The translations under genes were made by a program, and so were the position numbers. From the NCBI GenBank assembly GCA_028690275.1, contig JAQVBN010000029.1, positions 1 to 6,880 on the forward strand: a stretch of DNA of 6,880 nucleotides, written 5' to 3'. Positions 1-6,611 of the stretch are shown piece after piece; position 1 is the stretch's first letter, and every line of letters starts with the position of its first letter. The notes under the pieces were generated by a model. The model saw nothing but the letters and a program-made list of their open reading frames with translations. It had not been told where the DNA came from and did no database searches. The DNA is from Minisyncoccota bacterium. Its GTDB lineage: Bacteria > Patescibacteriota > Minisyncoccia > Minisyncoccales > Minisyncoccaceae.

Positions 1-1085
1 ACAATAATTCGGTTAAGGTTAATGAAGAGCAATTGGGTTTTTCTGAATTTGAAAAGGATGAGGAGACTAATTTAAATCCAAAATACGACTTAGACAAATT
101 AATTGTTGGACCTTTTAATGAAATGGCCTATGCTGCCGGAGAAGCTATTTTAGAAAATCCTGGAGAAGCATACAATCCTCTTTTTGTTTATGGAGGTGTT
201 GGACTAGGAAAGACACATTTAATTCAAGGGGTGGGGAATAAAATTAAAGAAAAGTATCCGAATCAAAAAATTAGATATTTTCCTGCCGAAAAAATGATCA
301 CAGATGTTGTTAATAGTATTAGAGAGAATAAAATGGAAGAGTTAAAACAAGAGTTTGCCTCCATTGATGTCTTGATTATTGATGATATACAATTTATTTC
401 TGGAAAAACAAAAACTCAAGAGGAGTTTTTTCATATCTTCAATGCTTTGTATCAAAACAATAAACAAATCATCTTGTCTTCTGATAAGCATCCGGGGTCA
501 ATTCCTACACTAACAGATAGATTGAGGTCTAGATTTGAAGGGGGAATGATTGCTGACGTAGGAATGCCCGATCTTGAAACAAGAATTGCTATTTTGAAAC
601 AAAAATCAGAAGAAAAGGGGCTCAATATTTCTTTTGAAGCTCTTGAATATATTGCTTCTAATATTCAGAAAAATGTACGAGAATTAGAAGGGGCTTTGAA
701 TAAAATTTTGATTATCGAAAAGATAAATAAAAGACCTTCTACTTTAGAAGATATTAAAAAGCAATTAAAGAACATAATTAGTGTTAAAACAAAAGTAACT
801 ACTCCAGAGAAGATCATTGAAGCGATTATTGATTTTTACAATCTTCAGGATCAGAATCTTTTTATGTCTTCAAGAAAGAAAGAATATTCAAAACCAAGAC
901 AATTATCAATGTTTTTGCTTAAAAAAGAATTAAAATTATCTTATTCAGTTATTGGAAGAAAGTTTGGTGGGAAAGACCATACCACCGTCATGCATTCATG
1001 TTCTCTTATAGAAAAAGAATATGATGAAAACCAAAAATTTAGCCAAGAAGTAGACATGATCCTTCAAAGGATTTATAGTGAATAA
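1..1085 (+). CDS. dnaA: Chromosomal replication initiator protein DnaA (5'-truncated by window edge)
   Basis: DnaA is the AAA+ ATPase that binds oriC and unwinds it to start replication. The reading frame is open from base 3 with no stop, so the true start lies left of the window. The TTG at 33 is only the first possible start codon inside the window and is not a credible start, because domain I (DnaB/DiaA contact, usually 80-100 residues) is missing. The visible protein begins in the linker, then domain III. Numbering residues from base 33, the Walker A motif GGVGLGKT is at 54-61, Walker B VLIIDDIQF at 113-121, sensor 1 ILSSDKHP follows, and the box VII arginine-finger segment is DRLRSRFEGG. 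Domain IV carries the DnaA signature GGKDHTTVMHS at 312-322, which reads DnaA boxes through a helix-turn-helix; Lys replaces the commoner Arg in GGRDHTT. dnaN follows 27 bp later, the classic order. Identity is secure. Confidence 0.98.
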   Translation, partial: NNSVKVNEEQLGFSEFEKDEETNLNPKYDLDKLIVGPFNEMAYAAGEAILENPGEAYNPLFVYGGVGLGKTHLIQGVGNKIKEKYPNQKIRYFPAEKMITDVVNSIRENKMEELKQEFASIDVLIIDDIQFISGKTKTQEEFFHIFNALYQNNKQIILSSDKHPGSIPTLTDRLRSRFEGGMIADVGMPDLETRIAILKQKSEEKGLNISFEALEYIASNIQKNVRELEGALNKILIIEKINKRPSTLEDIKKQLKNIISVKTKVTTPEKIIEAIIDFYNLQDQNLFMSSRKKEYSKPRQLSMFLLKKELKLSYSVIGRKFGGKDHTTVMHSCSLIEKEYDENQKFSQEVDMILQRIYSE

Positions 1086-1112
1086 AAATATTTATAAAAT
1101 AAATAAAAAATT

Positions 1113-2237
1113 ATGAAATTAACCATATTAACACACGAGCTTAAAAAAGGTTTGAATTATACAGAAAGGTTAACAGGAAGAAATCTAACCTTGCCTATTT
1201 TAAATAATGTTCTTATTGAGGCTTTGCCTAATTTTTTAAAGATATCTTCTACTGATTTAGAGACTGGGATTGAATGGTGGGGTTTATGTAAGACAGAGGA
1301 AGAGGGAAAGATTACTATCCCTGCAAAAATATTAGCTCAAGTAGTTAATAATATTTCTGATGAGAAAATTGAAATAGAAGATAAAAACGATACTCTTTTT
1401 ATTAAAACAGCTAGTTTTAAAACTCAAATTAAAGGATTTACGGCAGATGATTTTCCTATCATCCCACAATTCTCTAAAGAAGATTTTATCGAAATAAGTG
1501 CTCAGGAATTAAAAGAGGGGTTATCTGACGTTGTTGATATTGCTAGCATGTCTCAAATCAGACCAGAAATATCAGGAATTTATTTTGTCTTTAAAAAAGA
1601 CCTTGTTAATTTAGTGGCGACTGACAGTTTTAGATTGGTTGAGAGAACTATTAAGTCAAATAACTATAAAAACTCTTTTACAGATGAGGTTAAATTTATT
1701 TTATCTCAAAAAACAACCAAAGAAGTTATTAACATCCTTCAAGAAAATGTTGGTTTGGTTAAAATATATTATTCAGAATCTCAAATTTTATTTGAAACTA
1801 GTTTGAATGAAGTTGATCATCCAGAAATTAATTTAATCTCAAGACAAATAGAAGGAAACTATCCTGCATACAAAGAAATAATTCCAAAAGAATATAAAAC
1901 AAGAATTATTATCGACAAAGAATCCTTAACTAAGCAAATTAAATTAGCAGGATTGTTTGCAGGAAAGATTAATGAAATTAAAATTAAAAACGATAAAAAG
2001 GGATTGGAGATTTTAAGTAGAGATTTAGATTTGGGAGAAAATAGTTCAACCCTTGAAGCTATTGTTGATGGAGATGATACAGAAATTTCCTTCAATTACA
2101 AATTTGTTTTAGATGGTATAAATCGTGTTAAAACAAAGAATGCAGTTTTGGAACTGCAAGGTAATTCTGGGGCAGGAGTTATTAGGGACGAAGAGGGTAT
2201 CGATTATATTTATGTAGTAATGCCAATTAAGAAATAA
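1113..2237 (+). CDS. dnaN: DNA polymerase III beta subunit (sliding clamp)
   Basis: This is the ring-shaped processivity clamp that tethers DNA polymerase III and repair proteins to DNA. At 374 aa it has the usual length (about 366 in E. coli), made of three repeated clamp folds. Recognisable landmarks are the N-terminal segment with LTLPILNNVLIEA (first clamp domain), ATDSFRLVERT in the second domain (counterpart of the common ATDSHRLA), GNYPAYKEIIP at the start of the third domain, and a C-terminal VVMPIKK, matching the family's VVMPMRL tail that lines the client-binding pocket. The ATG at 1113 gives a full N-terminus with no extra residues. The 27-bp gap after dnaA is only A and T, with no Shine-Dalgarno sequence and no terminator, so dnaA-dnaN co-transcription is likely. 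The gene ends at a convergent terminator. Identity is secure. Confidence 0.98.
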   Translation: MKLTILTHELKKGLNYTERLTGRNLTLPILNNVLIEALPNFLKISSTDLETGIEWWGLCKTEEEGKITIPAKILAQVVNNISDEKIEIEDKNDTLFIKTASFKTQIKGFTADDFPIIPQFSKEDFIEISAQELKEGLSDVVDIASMSQIRPEISGIYFVFKKDLVNLVATDSFRLVERTIKSNNYKNSFTDEVKFILSQKTTKEVINILQENVGLVKIYYSESQILFETSLNEVDHPEINLISRQIEGNYPAYKEIIPKEYKTRIIIDKESLTKQIKLAGLFAGKINEIKIKNDKKGLEILSRDLDLGENSSTLEAIVDGDDTEISFNYKFVLDGINRVKTKNAVLELQGNSGAGVIRDEEGIDYIYVVMPIKK

Positions 2238-2268
2238 AAAAAGAGCGCTTAATGCGCTCTCTTTTTTT
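2236..2268. terminator. Bidirectional rho-independent terminator between dnaN and ndk
   Basis: A perfect 7-bp stem AGAGCGC (2242-2248) / GCGCTCT (2254-2260) closes a 5-nt loop TTAAT. On the + strand it is followed by C and then seven T (2262-2268). On the minus strand the stem is followed by six T (2241-2236). It therefore has the form of an intrinsic terminator in both directions, serving dnaN from the left and the ndk operon from the right. The flanking A and T tracts run into both stop codons: dnaN TAA at 2235-2237 and ndk TAA on the minus strand at 2269-2267. It fills nearly the whole 29-bp intergenic space and is the only GC-rich hairpin seen in a gap. Confidence 0.9.
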
Positions 2269-2863
2269 ATTCTTTGATTCCGTCTAAATTAACGTCGTAA
2301 ATAATTTGATTTGCGATTAGTTTGTAATTAATAAGATCTTCTTGGTTTAACCATAGACTGATTTCTCTTTCAGCTTCTTCTGGCTTGTCTGAGCAATGAA
2401 TAAGATTTCTTACCGCTCTTCCATCAACATTTGAAAGTTCATATGAATCAATAGTATAGTCTCCTCTAATTGTTCCAACTTCAGATGTTAATGGTTCTGT
2501 TCCACCAACTATTTTCTTAACTATTTGAACAGCACTATTTCCTTCAAGAACTAAAAACAATACTGGAGAGCAAGTCATATATTTTACAAGTGCTCTGATA
2601 ATATCTTTTCCGTATTCAATAGCAGATTTTTCTATAGGAAGATTGTTTTCCCCTCTATTTTTAATAGTGATTTGTCCTTTTGCCTCAAACCAAACATCAT
2701 CTTTGTCGTAATGTTTCCAGCACTTTTCTTCGTCGGCGTAAGCAAACTTCATGGTTACTATCTTCAAACCAGTACGTTCAAATCTTTTAATAATTTCACC
2801 TAAAAGTGATCTCTGTACTCCATCAGGTTTAATGATTACAAATGTTCTTTCTGTTTTTGCCAT
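2267..2863 (-). CDS. ndk: Nucleoside diphosphate kinase, enlarged form
   Basis: Ndk transfers the gamma phosphate from NTPs to NDPs through a phospho-histidine, balancing the cytoplasmic NTP and dNTP pools. Seen in the protein: the N-terminal ERTFVIIKPDGVQR motif (Lys12 contacts phosphate), HY at 51-52, YMTCSPV (95-101), the TIRGDY motif (131-136, catalytic Arg133), and NLIHCSD (153-159) with the phosphorylated His156. The last motif is usually N-x-IHGSD; here the residue after His is Cys. The protein has 198 residues against about 140-150 in most bacteria. The extra length is an insert of roughly 25 residues between HY and YMTCSP (within 53-94, the Kpn-loop/helix region), another of about 10 between TIRGDY and NLIH (about 139-151), and a C-terminal extension of about 20 residues. 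From memory, similar long forms occur in CPR genomes. It starts 20 bp after the PBP gene, with no clear Shine-Dalgarno, and is the last gene of the minus-strand block. Confidence 0.96.
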   Translation of the reverse strand: MAKTERTFVIIKPDGVQRSLLGEIIKRFERTGLKIVTMKFAYADEEKCWKHYDKDDVWFEAKGQITIKNRGENNLPIEKSAIEYGKDIIRALVKYMTCSPVLFLVLEGNSAVQIVKKIVGGTEPLTSEVGTIRGDYTIDSYELSNVDGRAVRNLIHCSDKPEEAEREISLWLNQEDLINYKLIANQIIYDVNLDGIKE

Positions 2864-2883
2864 ATTATTTTTCTTTATTTAAT

Positions 2884-4770
2884 TTATCTTAAGTAATTAA
2901 TAGCATAAGTAATGAATTCGTTCCAGATAGGTCCAGCAACCGATGTTCCCAGAGCGTTGTTTTGCATAGAAGAATTATCATTATTACCAGACCAAACCCC
3001 TACGGTTATTAAGTCACAAGTTCCCATAGTCCAACCGTCAACAAGATCTTGAGTGGTTCCAGTTTTTACAGCTACTTTATAACTAGGAATATATAAAAGA
3101 GAATTCCAACCGAACATAGGAGCTCTTGCGGCGTTATCTGACAAAACATCCATCATTGTTTCAGCAACTTCAGAAGAAATAACCTTTCTAGGAGTATTTG
3201 AATTTTTGAAAATTATATTTCCATTAGAATCTTCTATTTTCAAGATGCTAACAGGAGGAACATTATATCCACCATTTGCAAAAACAGAATAGGCGGCGGT
3301 CATGTCAAGAAGATGAACTTCTCCTCCTCCAAGAACCAATGCTGGTCCATAATATGAAGGGGTTTGATTTAAGGTGGTAATTCCCATCTTTGTTGCCAGC
3401 TTAACAGTATCGTCGATTCCAGCTAAGTTTAAAATAACTTTAACGGCAGGAATATTTAATGATTGATTAAGGGCAGATCTTAAGGTGATCCATCCTCTAA
3501 ACTTTCCATCATAATTTTGTGGAATATATTCTTCGTCTCCATAATAACCAAAATTTGTATATTCATCTTTAACAAGGGTGGTGTCAGGATTGTATCCTTT
3601 AATAAAGGCTTCGGCATATGCAAAAGGTTTAAAGGAAGATCCTGGTTGTCTATTTCCTTGAGTAGCTACATTAAAAGAGGGAACAAATTTACAATCATTT
3701 ACAGGGTCGCAACCTTCTGGATATGATTCTGCGTAAGGATCAGCTGATCCTACCATTGCTAAGATTTCTCCTGTTTGGGGATCCATAGCAACAAGAGCTG
3801 AGTTGTAGGTTTTGTAAACAATTGAGTTTTGAGCAACTTTTTCTTTAACAATTTCTTCTGCTTTTTCTTGAAGATTATAATCTAAGGAAGTATATATTTT
3901 TAATCCTTTTGTTTCTAGAAAATCTCTTCCATAAGTCTCTTCTAGTTGTTGTTGTACGTAAGTTACAAAGTGAGAGGCTTTTGTTTTTGGCTTTTGATTA
4001 AAAACAATTTCTATTTGAGATATTTCTTCAGCTTCTTCTTCTGAGAGGTATCCTTCCGCAGCCATTCTACTTAACACATAGTCTTTTCTTTCCATAAGTT
4101 TTTCGACATGGCTACCATATGGAGAATAGTAAGAAGGTAATTGAACTATGGCTGCTAAGGTAGCAGCTTCTTCAGTAGTAATTTCTTTTAATGGTTTTTG
4201 AAAATAAGTATTAGCAGCTTCTTCGGCTCCATAGATATTAATTCCAAATGGAACCTGGTTTATATACCATTCTAAAATTTGATCTTTATCATATCTTCTA
4301 TCAAGTTCAATTGCTAAAATTATTTCTTTAATTTTTCTAGTTGCGGTTTTTTCCTTAGATAAAAAGGTAGACCTAATCAATTGTTGATCTAAAGTTGAAG
4401 CTCCTTGTGAAAGGGAAATAGTTGTTAAGTTAATTTTAATAGCCCTTAAGATTCCCTTTAAATCAATACCATAATGGGTGTAAAAATCAGCATCTTCTGT
4501 AGAGATAATGGCATCTTTTAAGTTTTGTGGAATATCTTCTAGTTCTACATATTTTCTTTTTTCTTCACCATAAATACTCGACAAAAGAACTTCTCCTGTT
4601 CGATCATAGATGTTAGTATTTTGGTTCATACTTATTTCATTAAATACTTCCGGCCTAGGGAAGTCTTTAATTACAAAGAAAACAAAGATAAAACTTGCTC
4701 CAATGCAGATTAGAATAAAGATGAATAAAAATTTTGTTAATGACTTTAAACTTCTTTTTTTATTTTTCAT
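2884..4770 (-). CDS. Class A penicillin-binding protein (GT51 glycosyltransferase + transpeptidase)
   Basis: A bifunctional peptidoglycan synthase of the PBP1A/PbpC type: it polymerises lipid II into glycan strands and cross-links their stem peptides on the outer face of the membrane. A Lys/Arg-rich start is followed by one membrane anchor (about 14-34). The GT51 domain (about 55-225) has all its motifs: EDADFYTHYG (92-101, catalytic Glu92), GASTLDQQ (123-130), RKIKE (145-149, second Glu149) and the YGAEEAANTYF segment. The transpeptidase domain (about 320-610) has SSFK with nucleophile Ser378, SLN at 437-439 and KTGTT from 569. Both active sites therefore look intact. At 628 aa it is short for a class A PBP, with no C-terminal PASTA or other accessory domain. 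Exported cysteines occur at 354, 360 and 585; the first two lie in a small GCDPVNDC loop close before Ser378. The start ATG overlaps the ruvC stop (ATGA), implying translational coupling. Which named PBP it corresponds to cannot be decided here. Confidence 0.96.
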   Translation of the reverse strand: MKNKKRSLKSLTKFLFIFILICIGASFIFVFFVIKDFPRPEVFNEISMNQNTNIYDRTGEVLLSSIYGEEKRKYVELEDIPQNLKDAIISTEDADFYTHYGIDLKGILRAIKINLTTISLSQGASTLDQQLIRSTFLSKEKTATRKIKEIILAIELDRRYDKDQILEWYINQVPFGINIYGAEEAANTYFQKPLKEITTEEAATLAAIVQLPSYYSPYGSHVEKLMERKDYVLSRMAAEGYLSEEEAEEISQIEIVFNQKPKTKASHFVTYVQQQLEETYGRDFLETKGLKIYTSLDYNLQEKAEEIVKEKVAQNSIVYKTYNSALVAMDPQTGEILAMVGSADPYAESYPEGCDPVNDCKFVPSFNVATQGNRQPGSSFKPFAYAEAFIKGYNPDTTLVKDEYTNFGYYGDEEYIPQNYDGKFRGWITLRSALNQSLNIPAVKVILNLAGIDDTVKLATKMGITTLNQTPSYYGPALVLGGGEVHLLDMTAAYSVFANGGYNVPPVSILKIEDSNGNIIFKNSNTPRKVISSEVAETMMDVLSDNAARAPMFGWNSLLYIPSYKVAVKTGTTQDLVDGWTMGTCDLITVGVWSGNNDNSSMQNNALGTSVAGPIWNEFITYAINYLR

Positions 4771-5237
4771 ATTAAATAAGAATAAGCTATGGCCAGAGCA
4801 AGTGCGTCGGCAGCATCGTCTGGTTTGGGAATCTTTTCGAGATTAAGTAGACGTTGAACCATTTCCTGTACTTGTCTTTTTTGAGCTCTTCCATATCCTG
4901 TCACTGCCATCTTAACTTGAGGGGGAGTAAATTCAAAAATAGGAATTTTTGAATTAGCTATTGTTAAAAGTAATACGCCCCTTGCTTGGCTTACAGGAAT
5001 TATGGTTTTTTGATTTTTAAAGAAATATAATTTTTCGATAGAAACAGCGTCGGGTTTAAATTCTTTAATAATACTTTTTAGCTCAGAATGGATACTTATT
5101 AATCTTTCTTCGTCTTTTGTGTTGGGTGGAGTTATTATGGCTCCATAATGTAAACAACTCAATTCGTCTTGAGTTGTTGCTTCAATAATTCCAAAACCTG
5201 TTGTTGCCGTTCCTGGATCAAGCCCTAATATTTTCAT
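4767..5237 (-). CDS. ruvC: Crossover junction endodeoxyribonuclease RuvC
   Basis: RuvC is the Mg-dependent dimeric resolvase that nicks Holliday junctions symmetrically after RuvAB branch migration. The protein of 156 aa (E. coli 173) has the RNase H-like fold signature. The acidic catalytic set is in place: Asp7 in LGLDPGT, Glu68 in VSIEKLYF, and Asp141 and Asp144 in PDDAADALALA. Other landmarks are the NQKTIIPVSQARGV stretch (75-88) and the TPPQVKMAVTGYGRAQKRQV segment (104-123), both typical of RuvC. The C-terminus stops soon after the last catalytic helix, which explains the short length. The ATG at 5237 shares one base with the yebC stop (TAATG), and the TGA stop overlaps the PBP start (ATGA), so the gene is tightly coupled on both sides. 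There is no Shine-Dalgarno sequence upstream. Identity is secure. Confidence 0.97.
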   Translation of the reverse strand: MKILGLDPGTATTGFGIIEATTQDELSCLHYGAIITPPNTKDEERLISIHSELKSIIKEFKPDAVSIEKLYFFKNQKTIIPVSQARGVLLLTIANSKIPIFEFTPPQVKMAVTGYGRAQKRQVQEMVQRLLNLEKIPKPDDAADALALAIAYSYLI

Positions 5238-5947
5238 TAGTCGTTTAGATTATAATAAAAGTCTTTAACGTCTTCAGATTCATCAAGAGCTTCAAAGAGT
5301 TTGTAATTTTTTTCTTTGTCGGCATCTATTTTTTCTTTAGCAATCCATGAAAGGGAATAGCTATCAATCTTATATCCCATTTCTTCAATATTTTTTCTTA
5401 CTTTATCAAAGTCTTCTATTTTAGTTTCTACAACAAAAACATCATCTTCCATAGAAATATCATCTGCTTCAGCACTTATTAAATCAAGTTCTACATCTTC
5501 ATCGCTTTTTTCTCCTCTCTTAACATTGATCAATCCTTTTCTTTCAAACATCCATTTAAGAGCTCCTGATTCTACTAATTTCCCTCCATTTTGAGCGATG
5601 AGTAATTTCATTTCGTTAAAGGTTCTATTCATGTTGTCAGTAATTCCTTCAATCAAAATAGCAACTCCTCCAGGACCATAGGCTTCGAATAAAAACTCCT
5701 CTAGGGCATCTCCTTTTAATTCCCCAGTTCCTTTTTTAATGGCTTTATCAATATTATCTGATGGCATATTTTCAGCACGAGCTTTTTCTACAATCATCCT
5801 TAGCTTTGGATTAAAGTCTAAATCACCACCACCATCTTTTGCGGCTACAGTAATTTCTTTTGCAAATTTAGAAAAAACTTTGCTTCTTAAAGCATCTTCT
5901 CTACCTTTTTTAAATTTAATTGTACTCCAATGTGAATGTCCACTCAT
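5237..5947 (-). CDS. yebC: YebC/TACO1 family protein
   Basis: A conserved bacterial and mitochondrial family. It was long annotated as a transcriptional regulator, but the mitochondrial member TACO1 and recent work on bacterial YebC-type proteins point to a ribosome-associated role in translating difficult (proline-rich) sequences. The protein of 236 aa is close to the family length of about 240-250. It opens with MSGHSHWSTIKFKKG (family: M-[AS]-GHSKW), then the NMPSDNIDKAIKKGTG block (60-75), then EAYGPGGVAILIE (88-100) and TDNMNRT (103-109), all hallmark blocks in the expected order. The C-terminal part is acidic and ends in YYNLND. The ATG at 5947 gives the canonical N-terminus. It lies 31 bp after the lamin-tail gene and overlaps ruvC by one base; yebC beside ruv genes is a widespread arrangement. 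A possible leaderless promoter lies directly upstream. Confidence 0.97.
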   Translation of the reverse strand: MSGHSHWSTIKFKKGREDALRSKVFSKFAKEITVAAKDGGGDLDFNPKLRMIVEKARAENMPSDNIDKAIKKGTGELKGDALEEFLFEAYGPGGVAILIEGITDNMNRTFNEMKLLIAQNGGKLVESGALKWMFERKGLINVKRGEKSDEDVELDLISAEADDISMEDDVFVVETKIEDFDKVRKNIEEMGYKIDSYSLSWIAKEKIDADKEKNYKLFEALDESEDVKDFYYNLND

Positions 5948-5982
5948 GGTTTTATTCTATTATATTTATACTTATATTTCAA
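5948..5982 (-). promoter_or_regulatory. Possible leaderless promoter for yebC-ruvC-PBP-ndk
   Basis: On the minus strand, TTGAAA (5982-5977) is followed by a 17-bp spacer and TAGAAT (5959-5954). Each differs from the sigma-70 consensus by one base, and the spacing is ideal. Six bases after the -10 box comes the yebC ATG at 5947, so transcription would start at or within a base or two of the start codon, giving a leaderless mRNA. This fits the absence of a Shine-Dalgarno sequence. A second candidate, TATAAT at 5964-5959, has a perfect -10 but no -35 at normal distance and would give a leader of about 5 nt. The -35 box overlaps the stop codon of the lamin-tail gene. The region is almost all A and T, so chance matches are likely. 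Confidence 0.35.
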
Positions 5983-6611
5983 GATGTGATCTGCTTTCTT
6001 AAAACAACAAGAGTAGTTGCTGAAATGAAAGATATTCCGAGGATTGTTTTTAAAGGAATTTCTTTTTTTGTTTCTGTATTTTCAATTAATGGAGAATTGT
6101 TATCTTTTGCTTGAGTTACTTTTTTAATATTAATTGAAGAAGGGGAACCTTCTTCTTTTTCACTGGTTTGCCAAAAATCTTCTATTCTTTCAGCTGTTTG
6201 CTTGGTGTCGTTATTTCCAGCAGTCCAACCATTTTCAAAATTAGCTTCGTCGATTAAAAGAGAGTCTTTTTTTAAAATTATTCTCGTTCCTGTATTTTTT
6301 AGAGAGCCAGTATAAATCAAATCAGCTTTTATTGTAGGAAGAGTTGAATCATCGGTTCTTTCTAAGAGATAAAAATTATTAGCTTTAATAATTCCTTCTA
6401 AAGGAATTTCTTTTTCTCCAATAAAAAGACTATATCCATCAAGAGATATATCTATGTTTGCTTTGTTGTATAATTCAATCCATTCATCGTTTGAATTAGA
6501 TTTAGTTCCCATCCAAGCGATTTCATTAATTAGAATATCTTGAGCATAGGCAAAATTAAAAGAGAATAAGAGGATAAAAATTATAATATTTGAGATTGTC
6601 CTAATGGCCAT
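5979..6611 (-). CDS. Exported lamin-tail-domain (LTD) protein, membrane-anchored, function unknown
   Basis: With the ATG at 6611 the product is 210 aa. Residues 1-23 form a clear Sec signal peptide: Arg4, a hydrophobic core at 9-20, and AYA before a cleavage point after Ala23. The mature part opens with DILINEIAWMG and SNDEWIELYN (25-49), the signature of the lamin-tail immunoglobulin-like fold, and runs through a beta-rich stretch to WTAGNNDTKQTAERI and FWQTSEKEEGSPSSIN (about 128-160), blocks I associate with LTD proteins of Parcubacteria. A polar linker then leads to a short hydrophobic segment (189-204) followed by Arg-Lys, a likely C-terminal membrane anchor. The domain's role in bacteria is not established; it may act in surface display, binding or cell-envelope structure. 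A TTG 18 bp upstream (6629) is in frame but would only lengthen the signal peptide's N-terminus. The gene overlaps the end of ruvB by 31 bp and has no Shine-Dalgarno sequence. Confidence 0.85.
   Translation of the reverse strand: MAIRTISNIIIFILLFSFNFAYAQDILINEIAWMGTKSNSNDEWIELYNKANIDISLDGYSLFIGEKEIPLEGIIKANNFYLLERTDDSTLPTIKADLIYTGSLKNTGTRIILKKDSLLIDEANFENGWTAGNNDTKQTAERIEDFWQTSEKEEGSPSSINIKKVTQAKDNNSPLIENTETKKEIPLKTILGISFISATTLVVLRKQITS

Noticed and set aside
33..35. TTG at 33 as the start of dnaA
   Set aside because: The frame is open to the left edge, and DnaA domain I would be missing; this is a truncated gene, not a short one.
1086..1112. TATAAA-like -10 element or origin in the dnaA-dnaN gap
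   Set aside because: The gap is 27 bp of A and T only, so -10-like matches are expected by chance, and there are no DnaA boxes.
1859..2095. Open frame on the minus strand inside dnaN
   Set aside because: It is antisense to conserved clamp codons, and the hypothetical product shows no recognisable motif.
3517..3726. Open frame on the + strand inside the PBP gene
   Set aside because: It lies antisense to the conserved transpeptidase region and has no recognisable domain.
4610..4846. Open frame on the + strand across the PBP/ruvC junction
   Set aside because: It is the complement of the PBP N-terminus and membrane segment, and of the RuvC C-terminus; its hydrophobic look comes from A/T-rich antisense codons.
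5249..5254. TATAAT on the minus strand 11 bp before ruvC
   Set aside because: It comes from the Tyr-Tyr-Asn codons at the end of yebC and has no convincing -35 at 16-18 bp.
5739..6114. Two overlapping + strand open frames over the yebC start and LTD end
   Set aside because: Both are antisense shadows of well-supported genes and resemble no known protein.
2267..6611. Alternative genetic code (TGA as glycine) as in some CPR phyla
   Set aside because: TGA serves as the stop for ruvC and the lamin-tail gene, and no conserved frame is interrupted by TGA.
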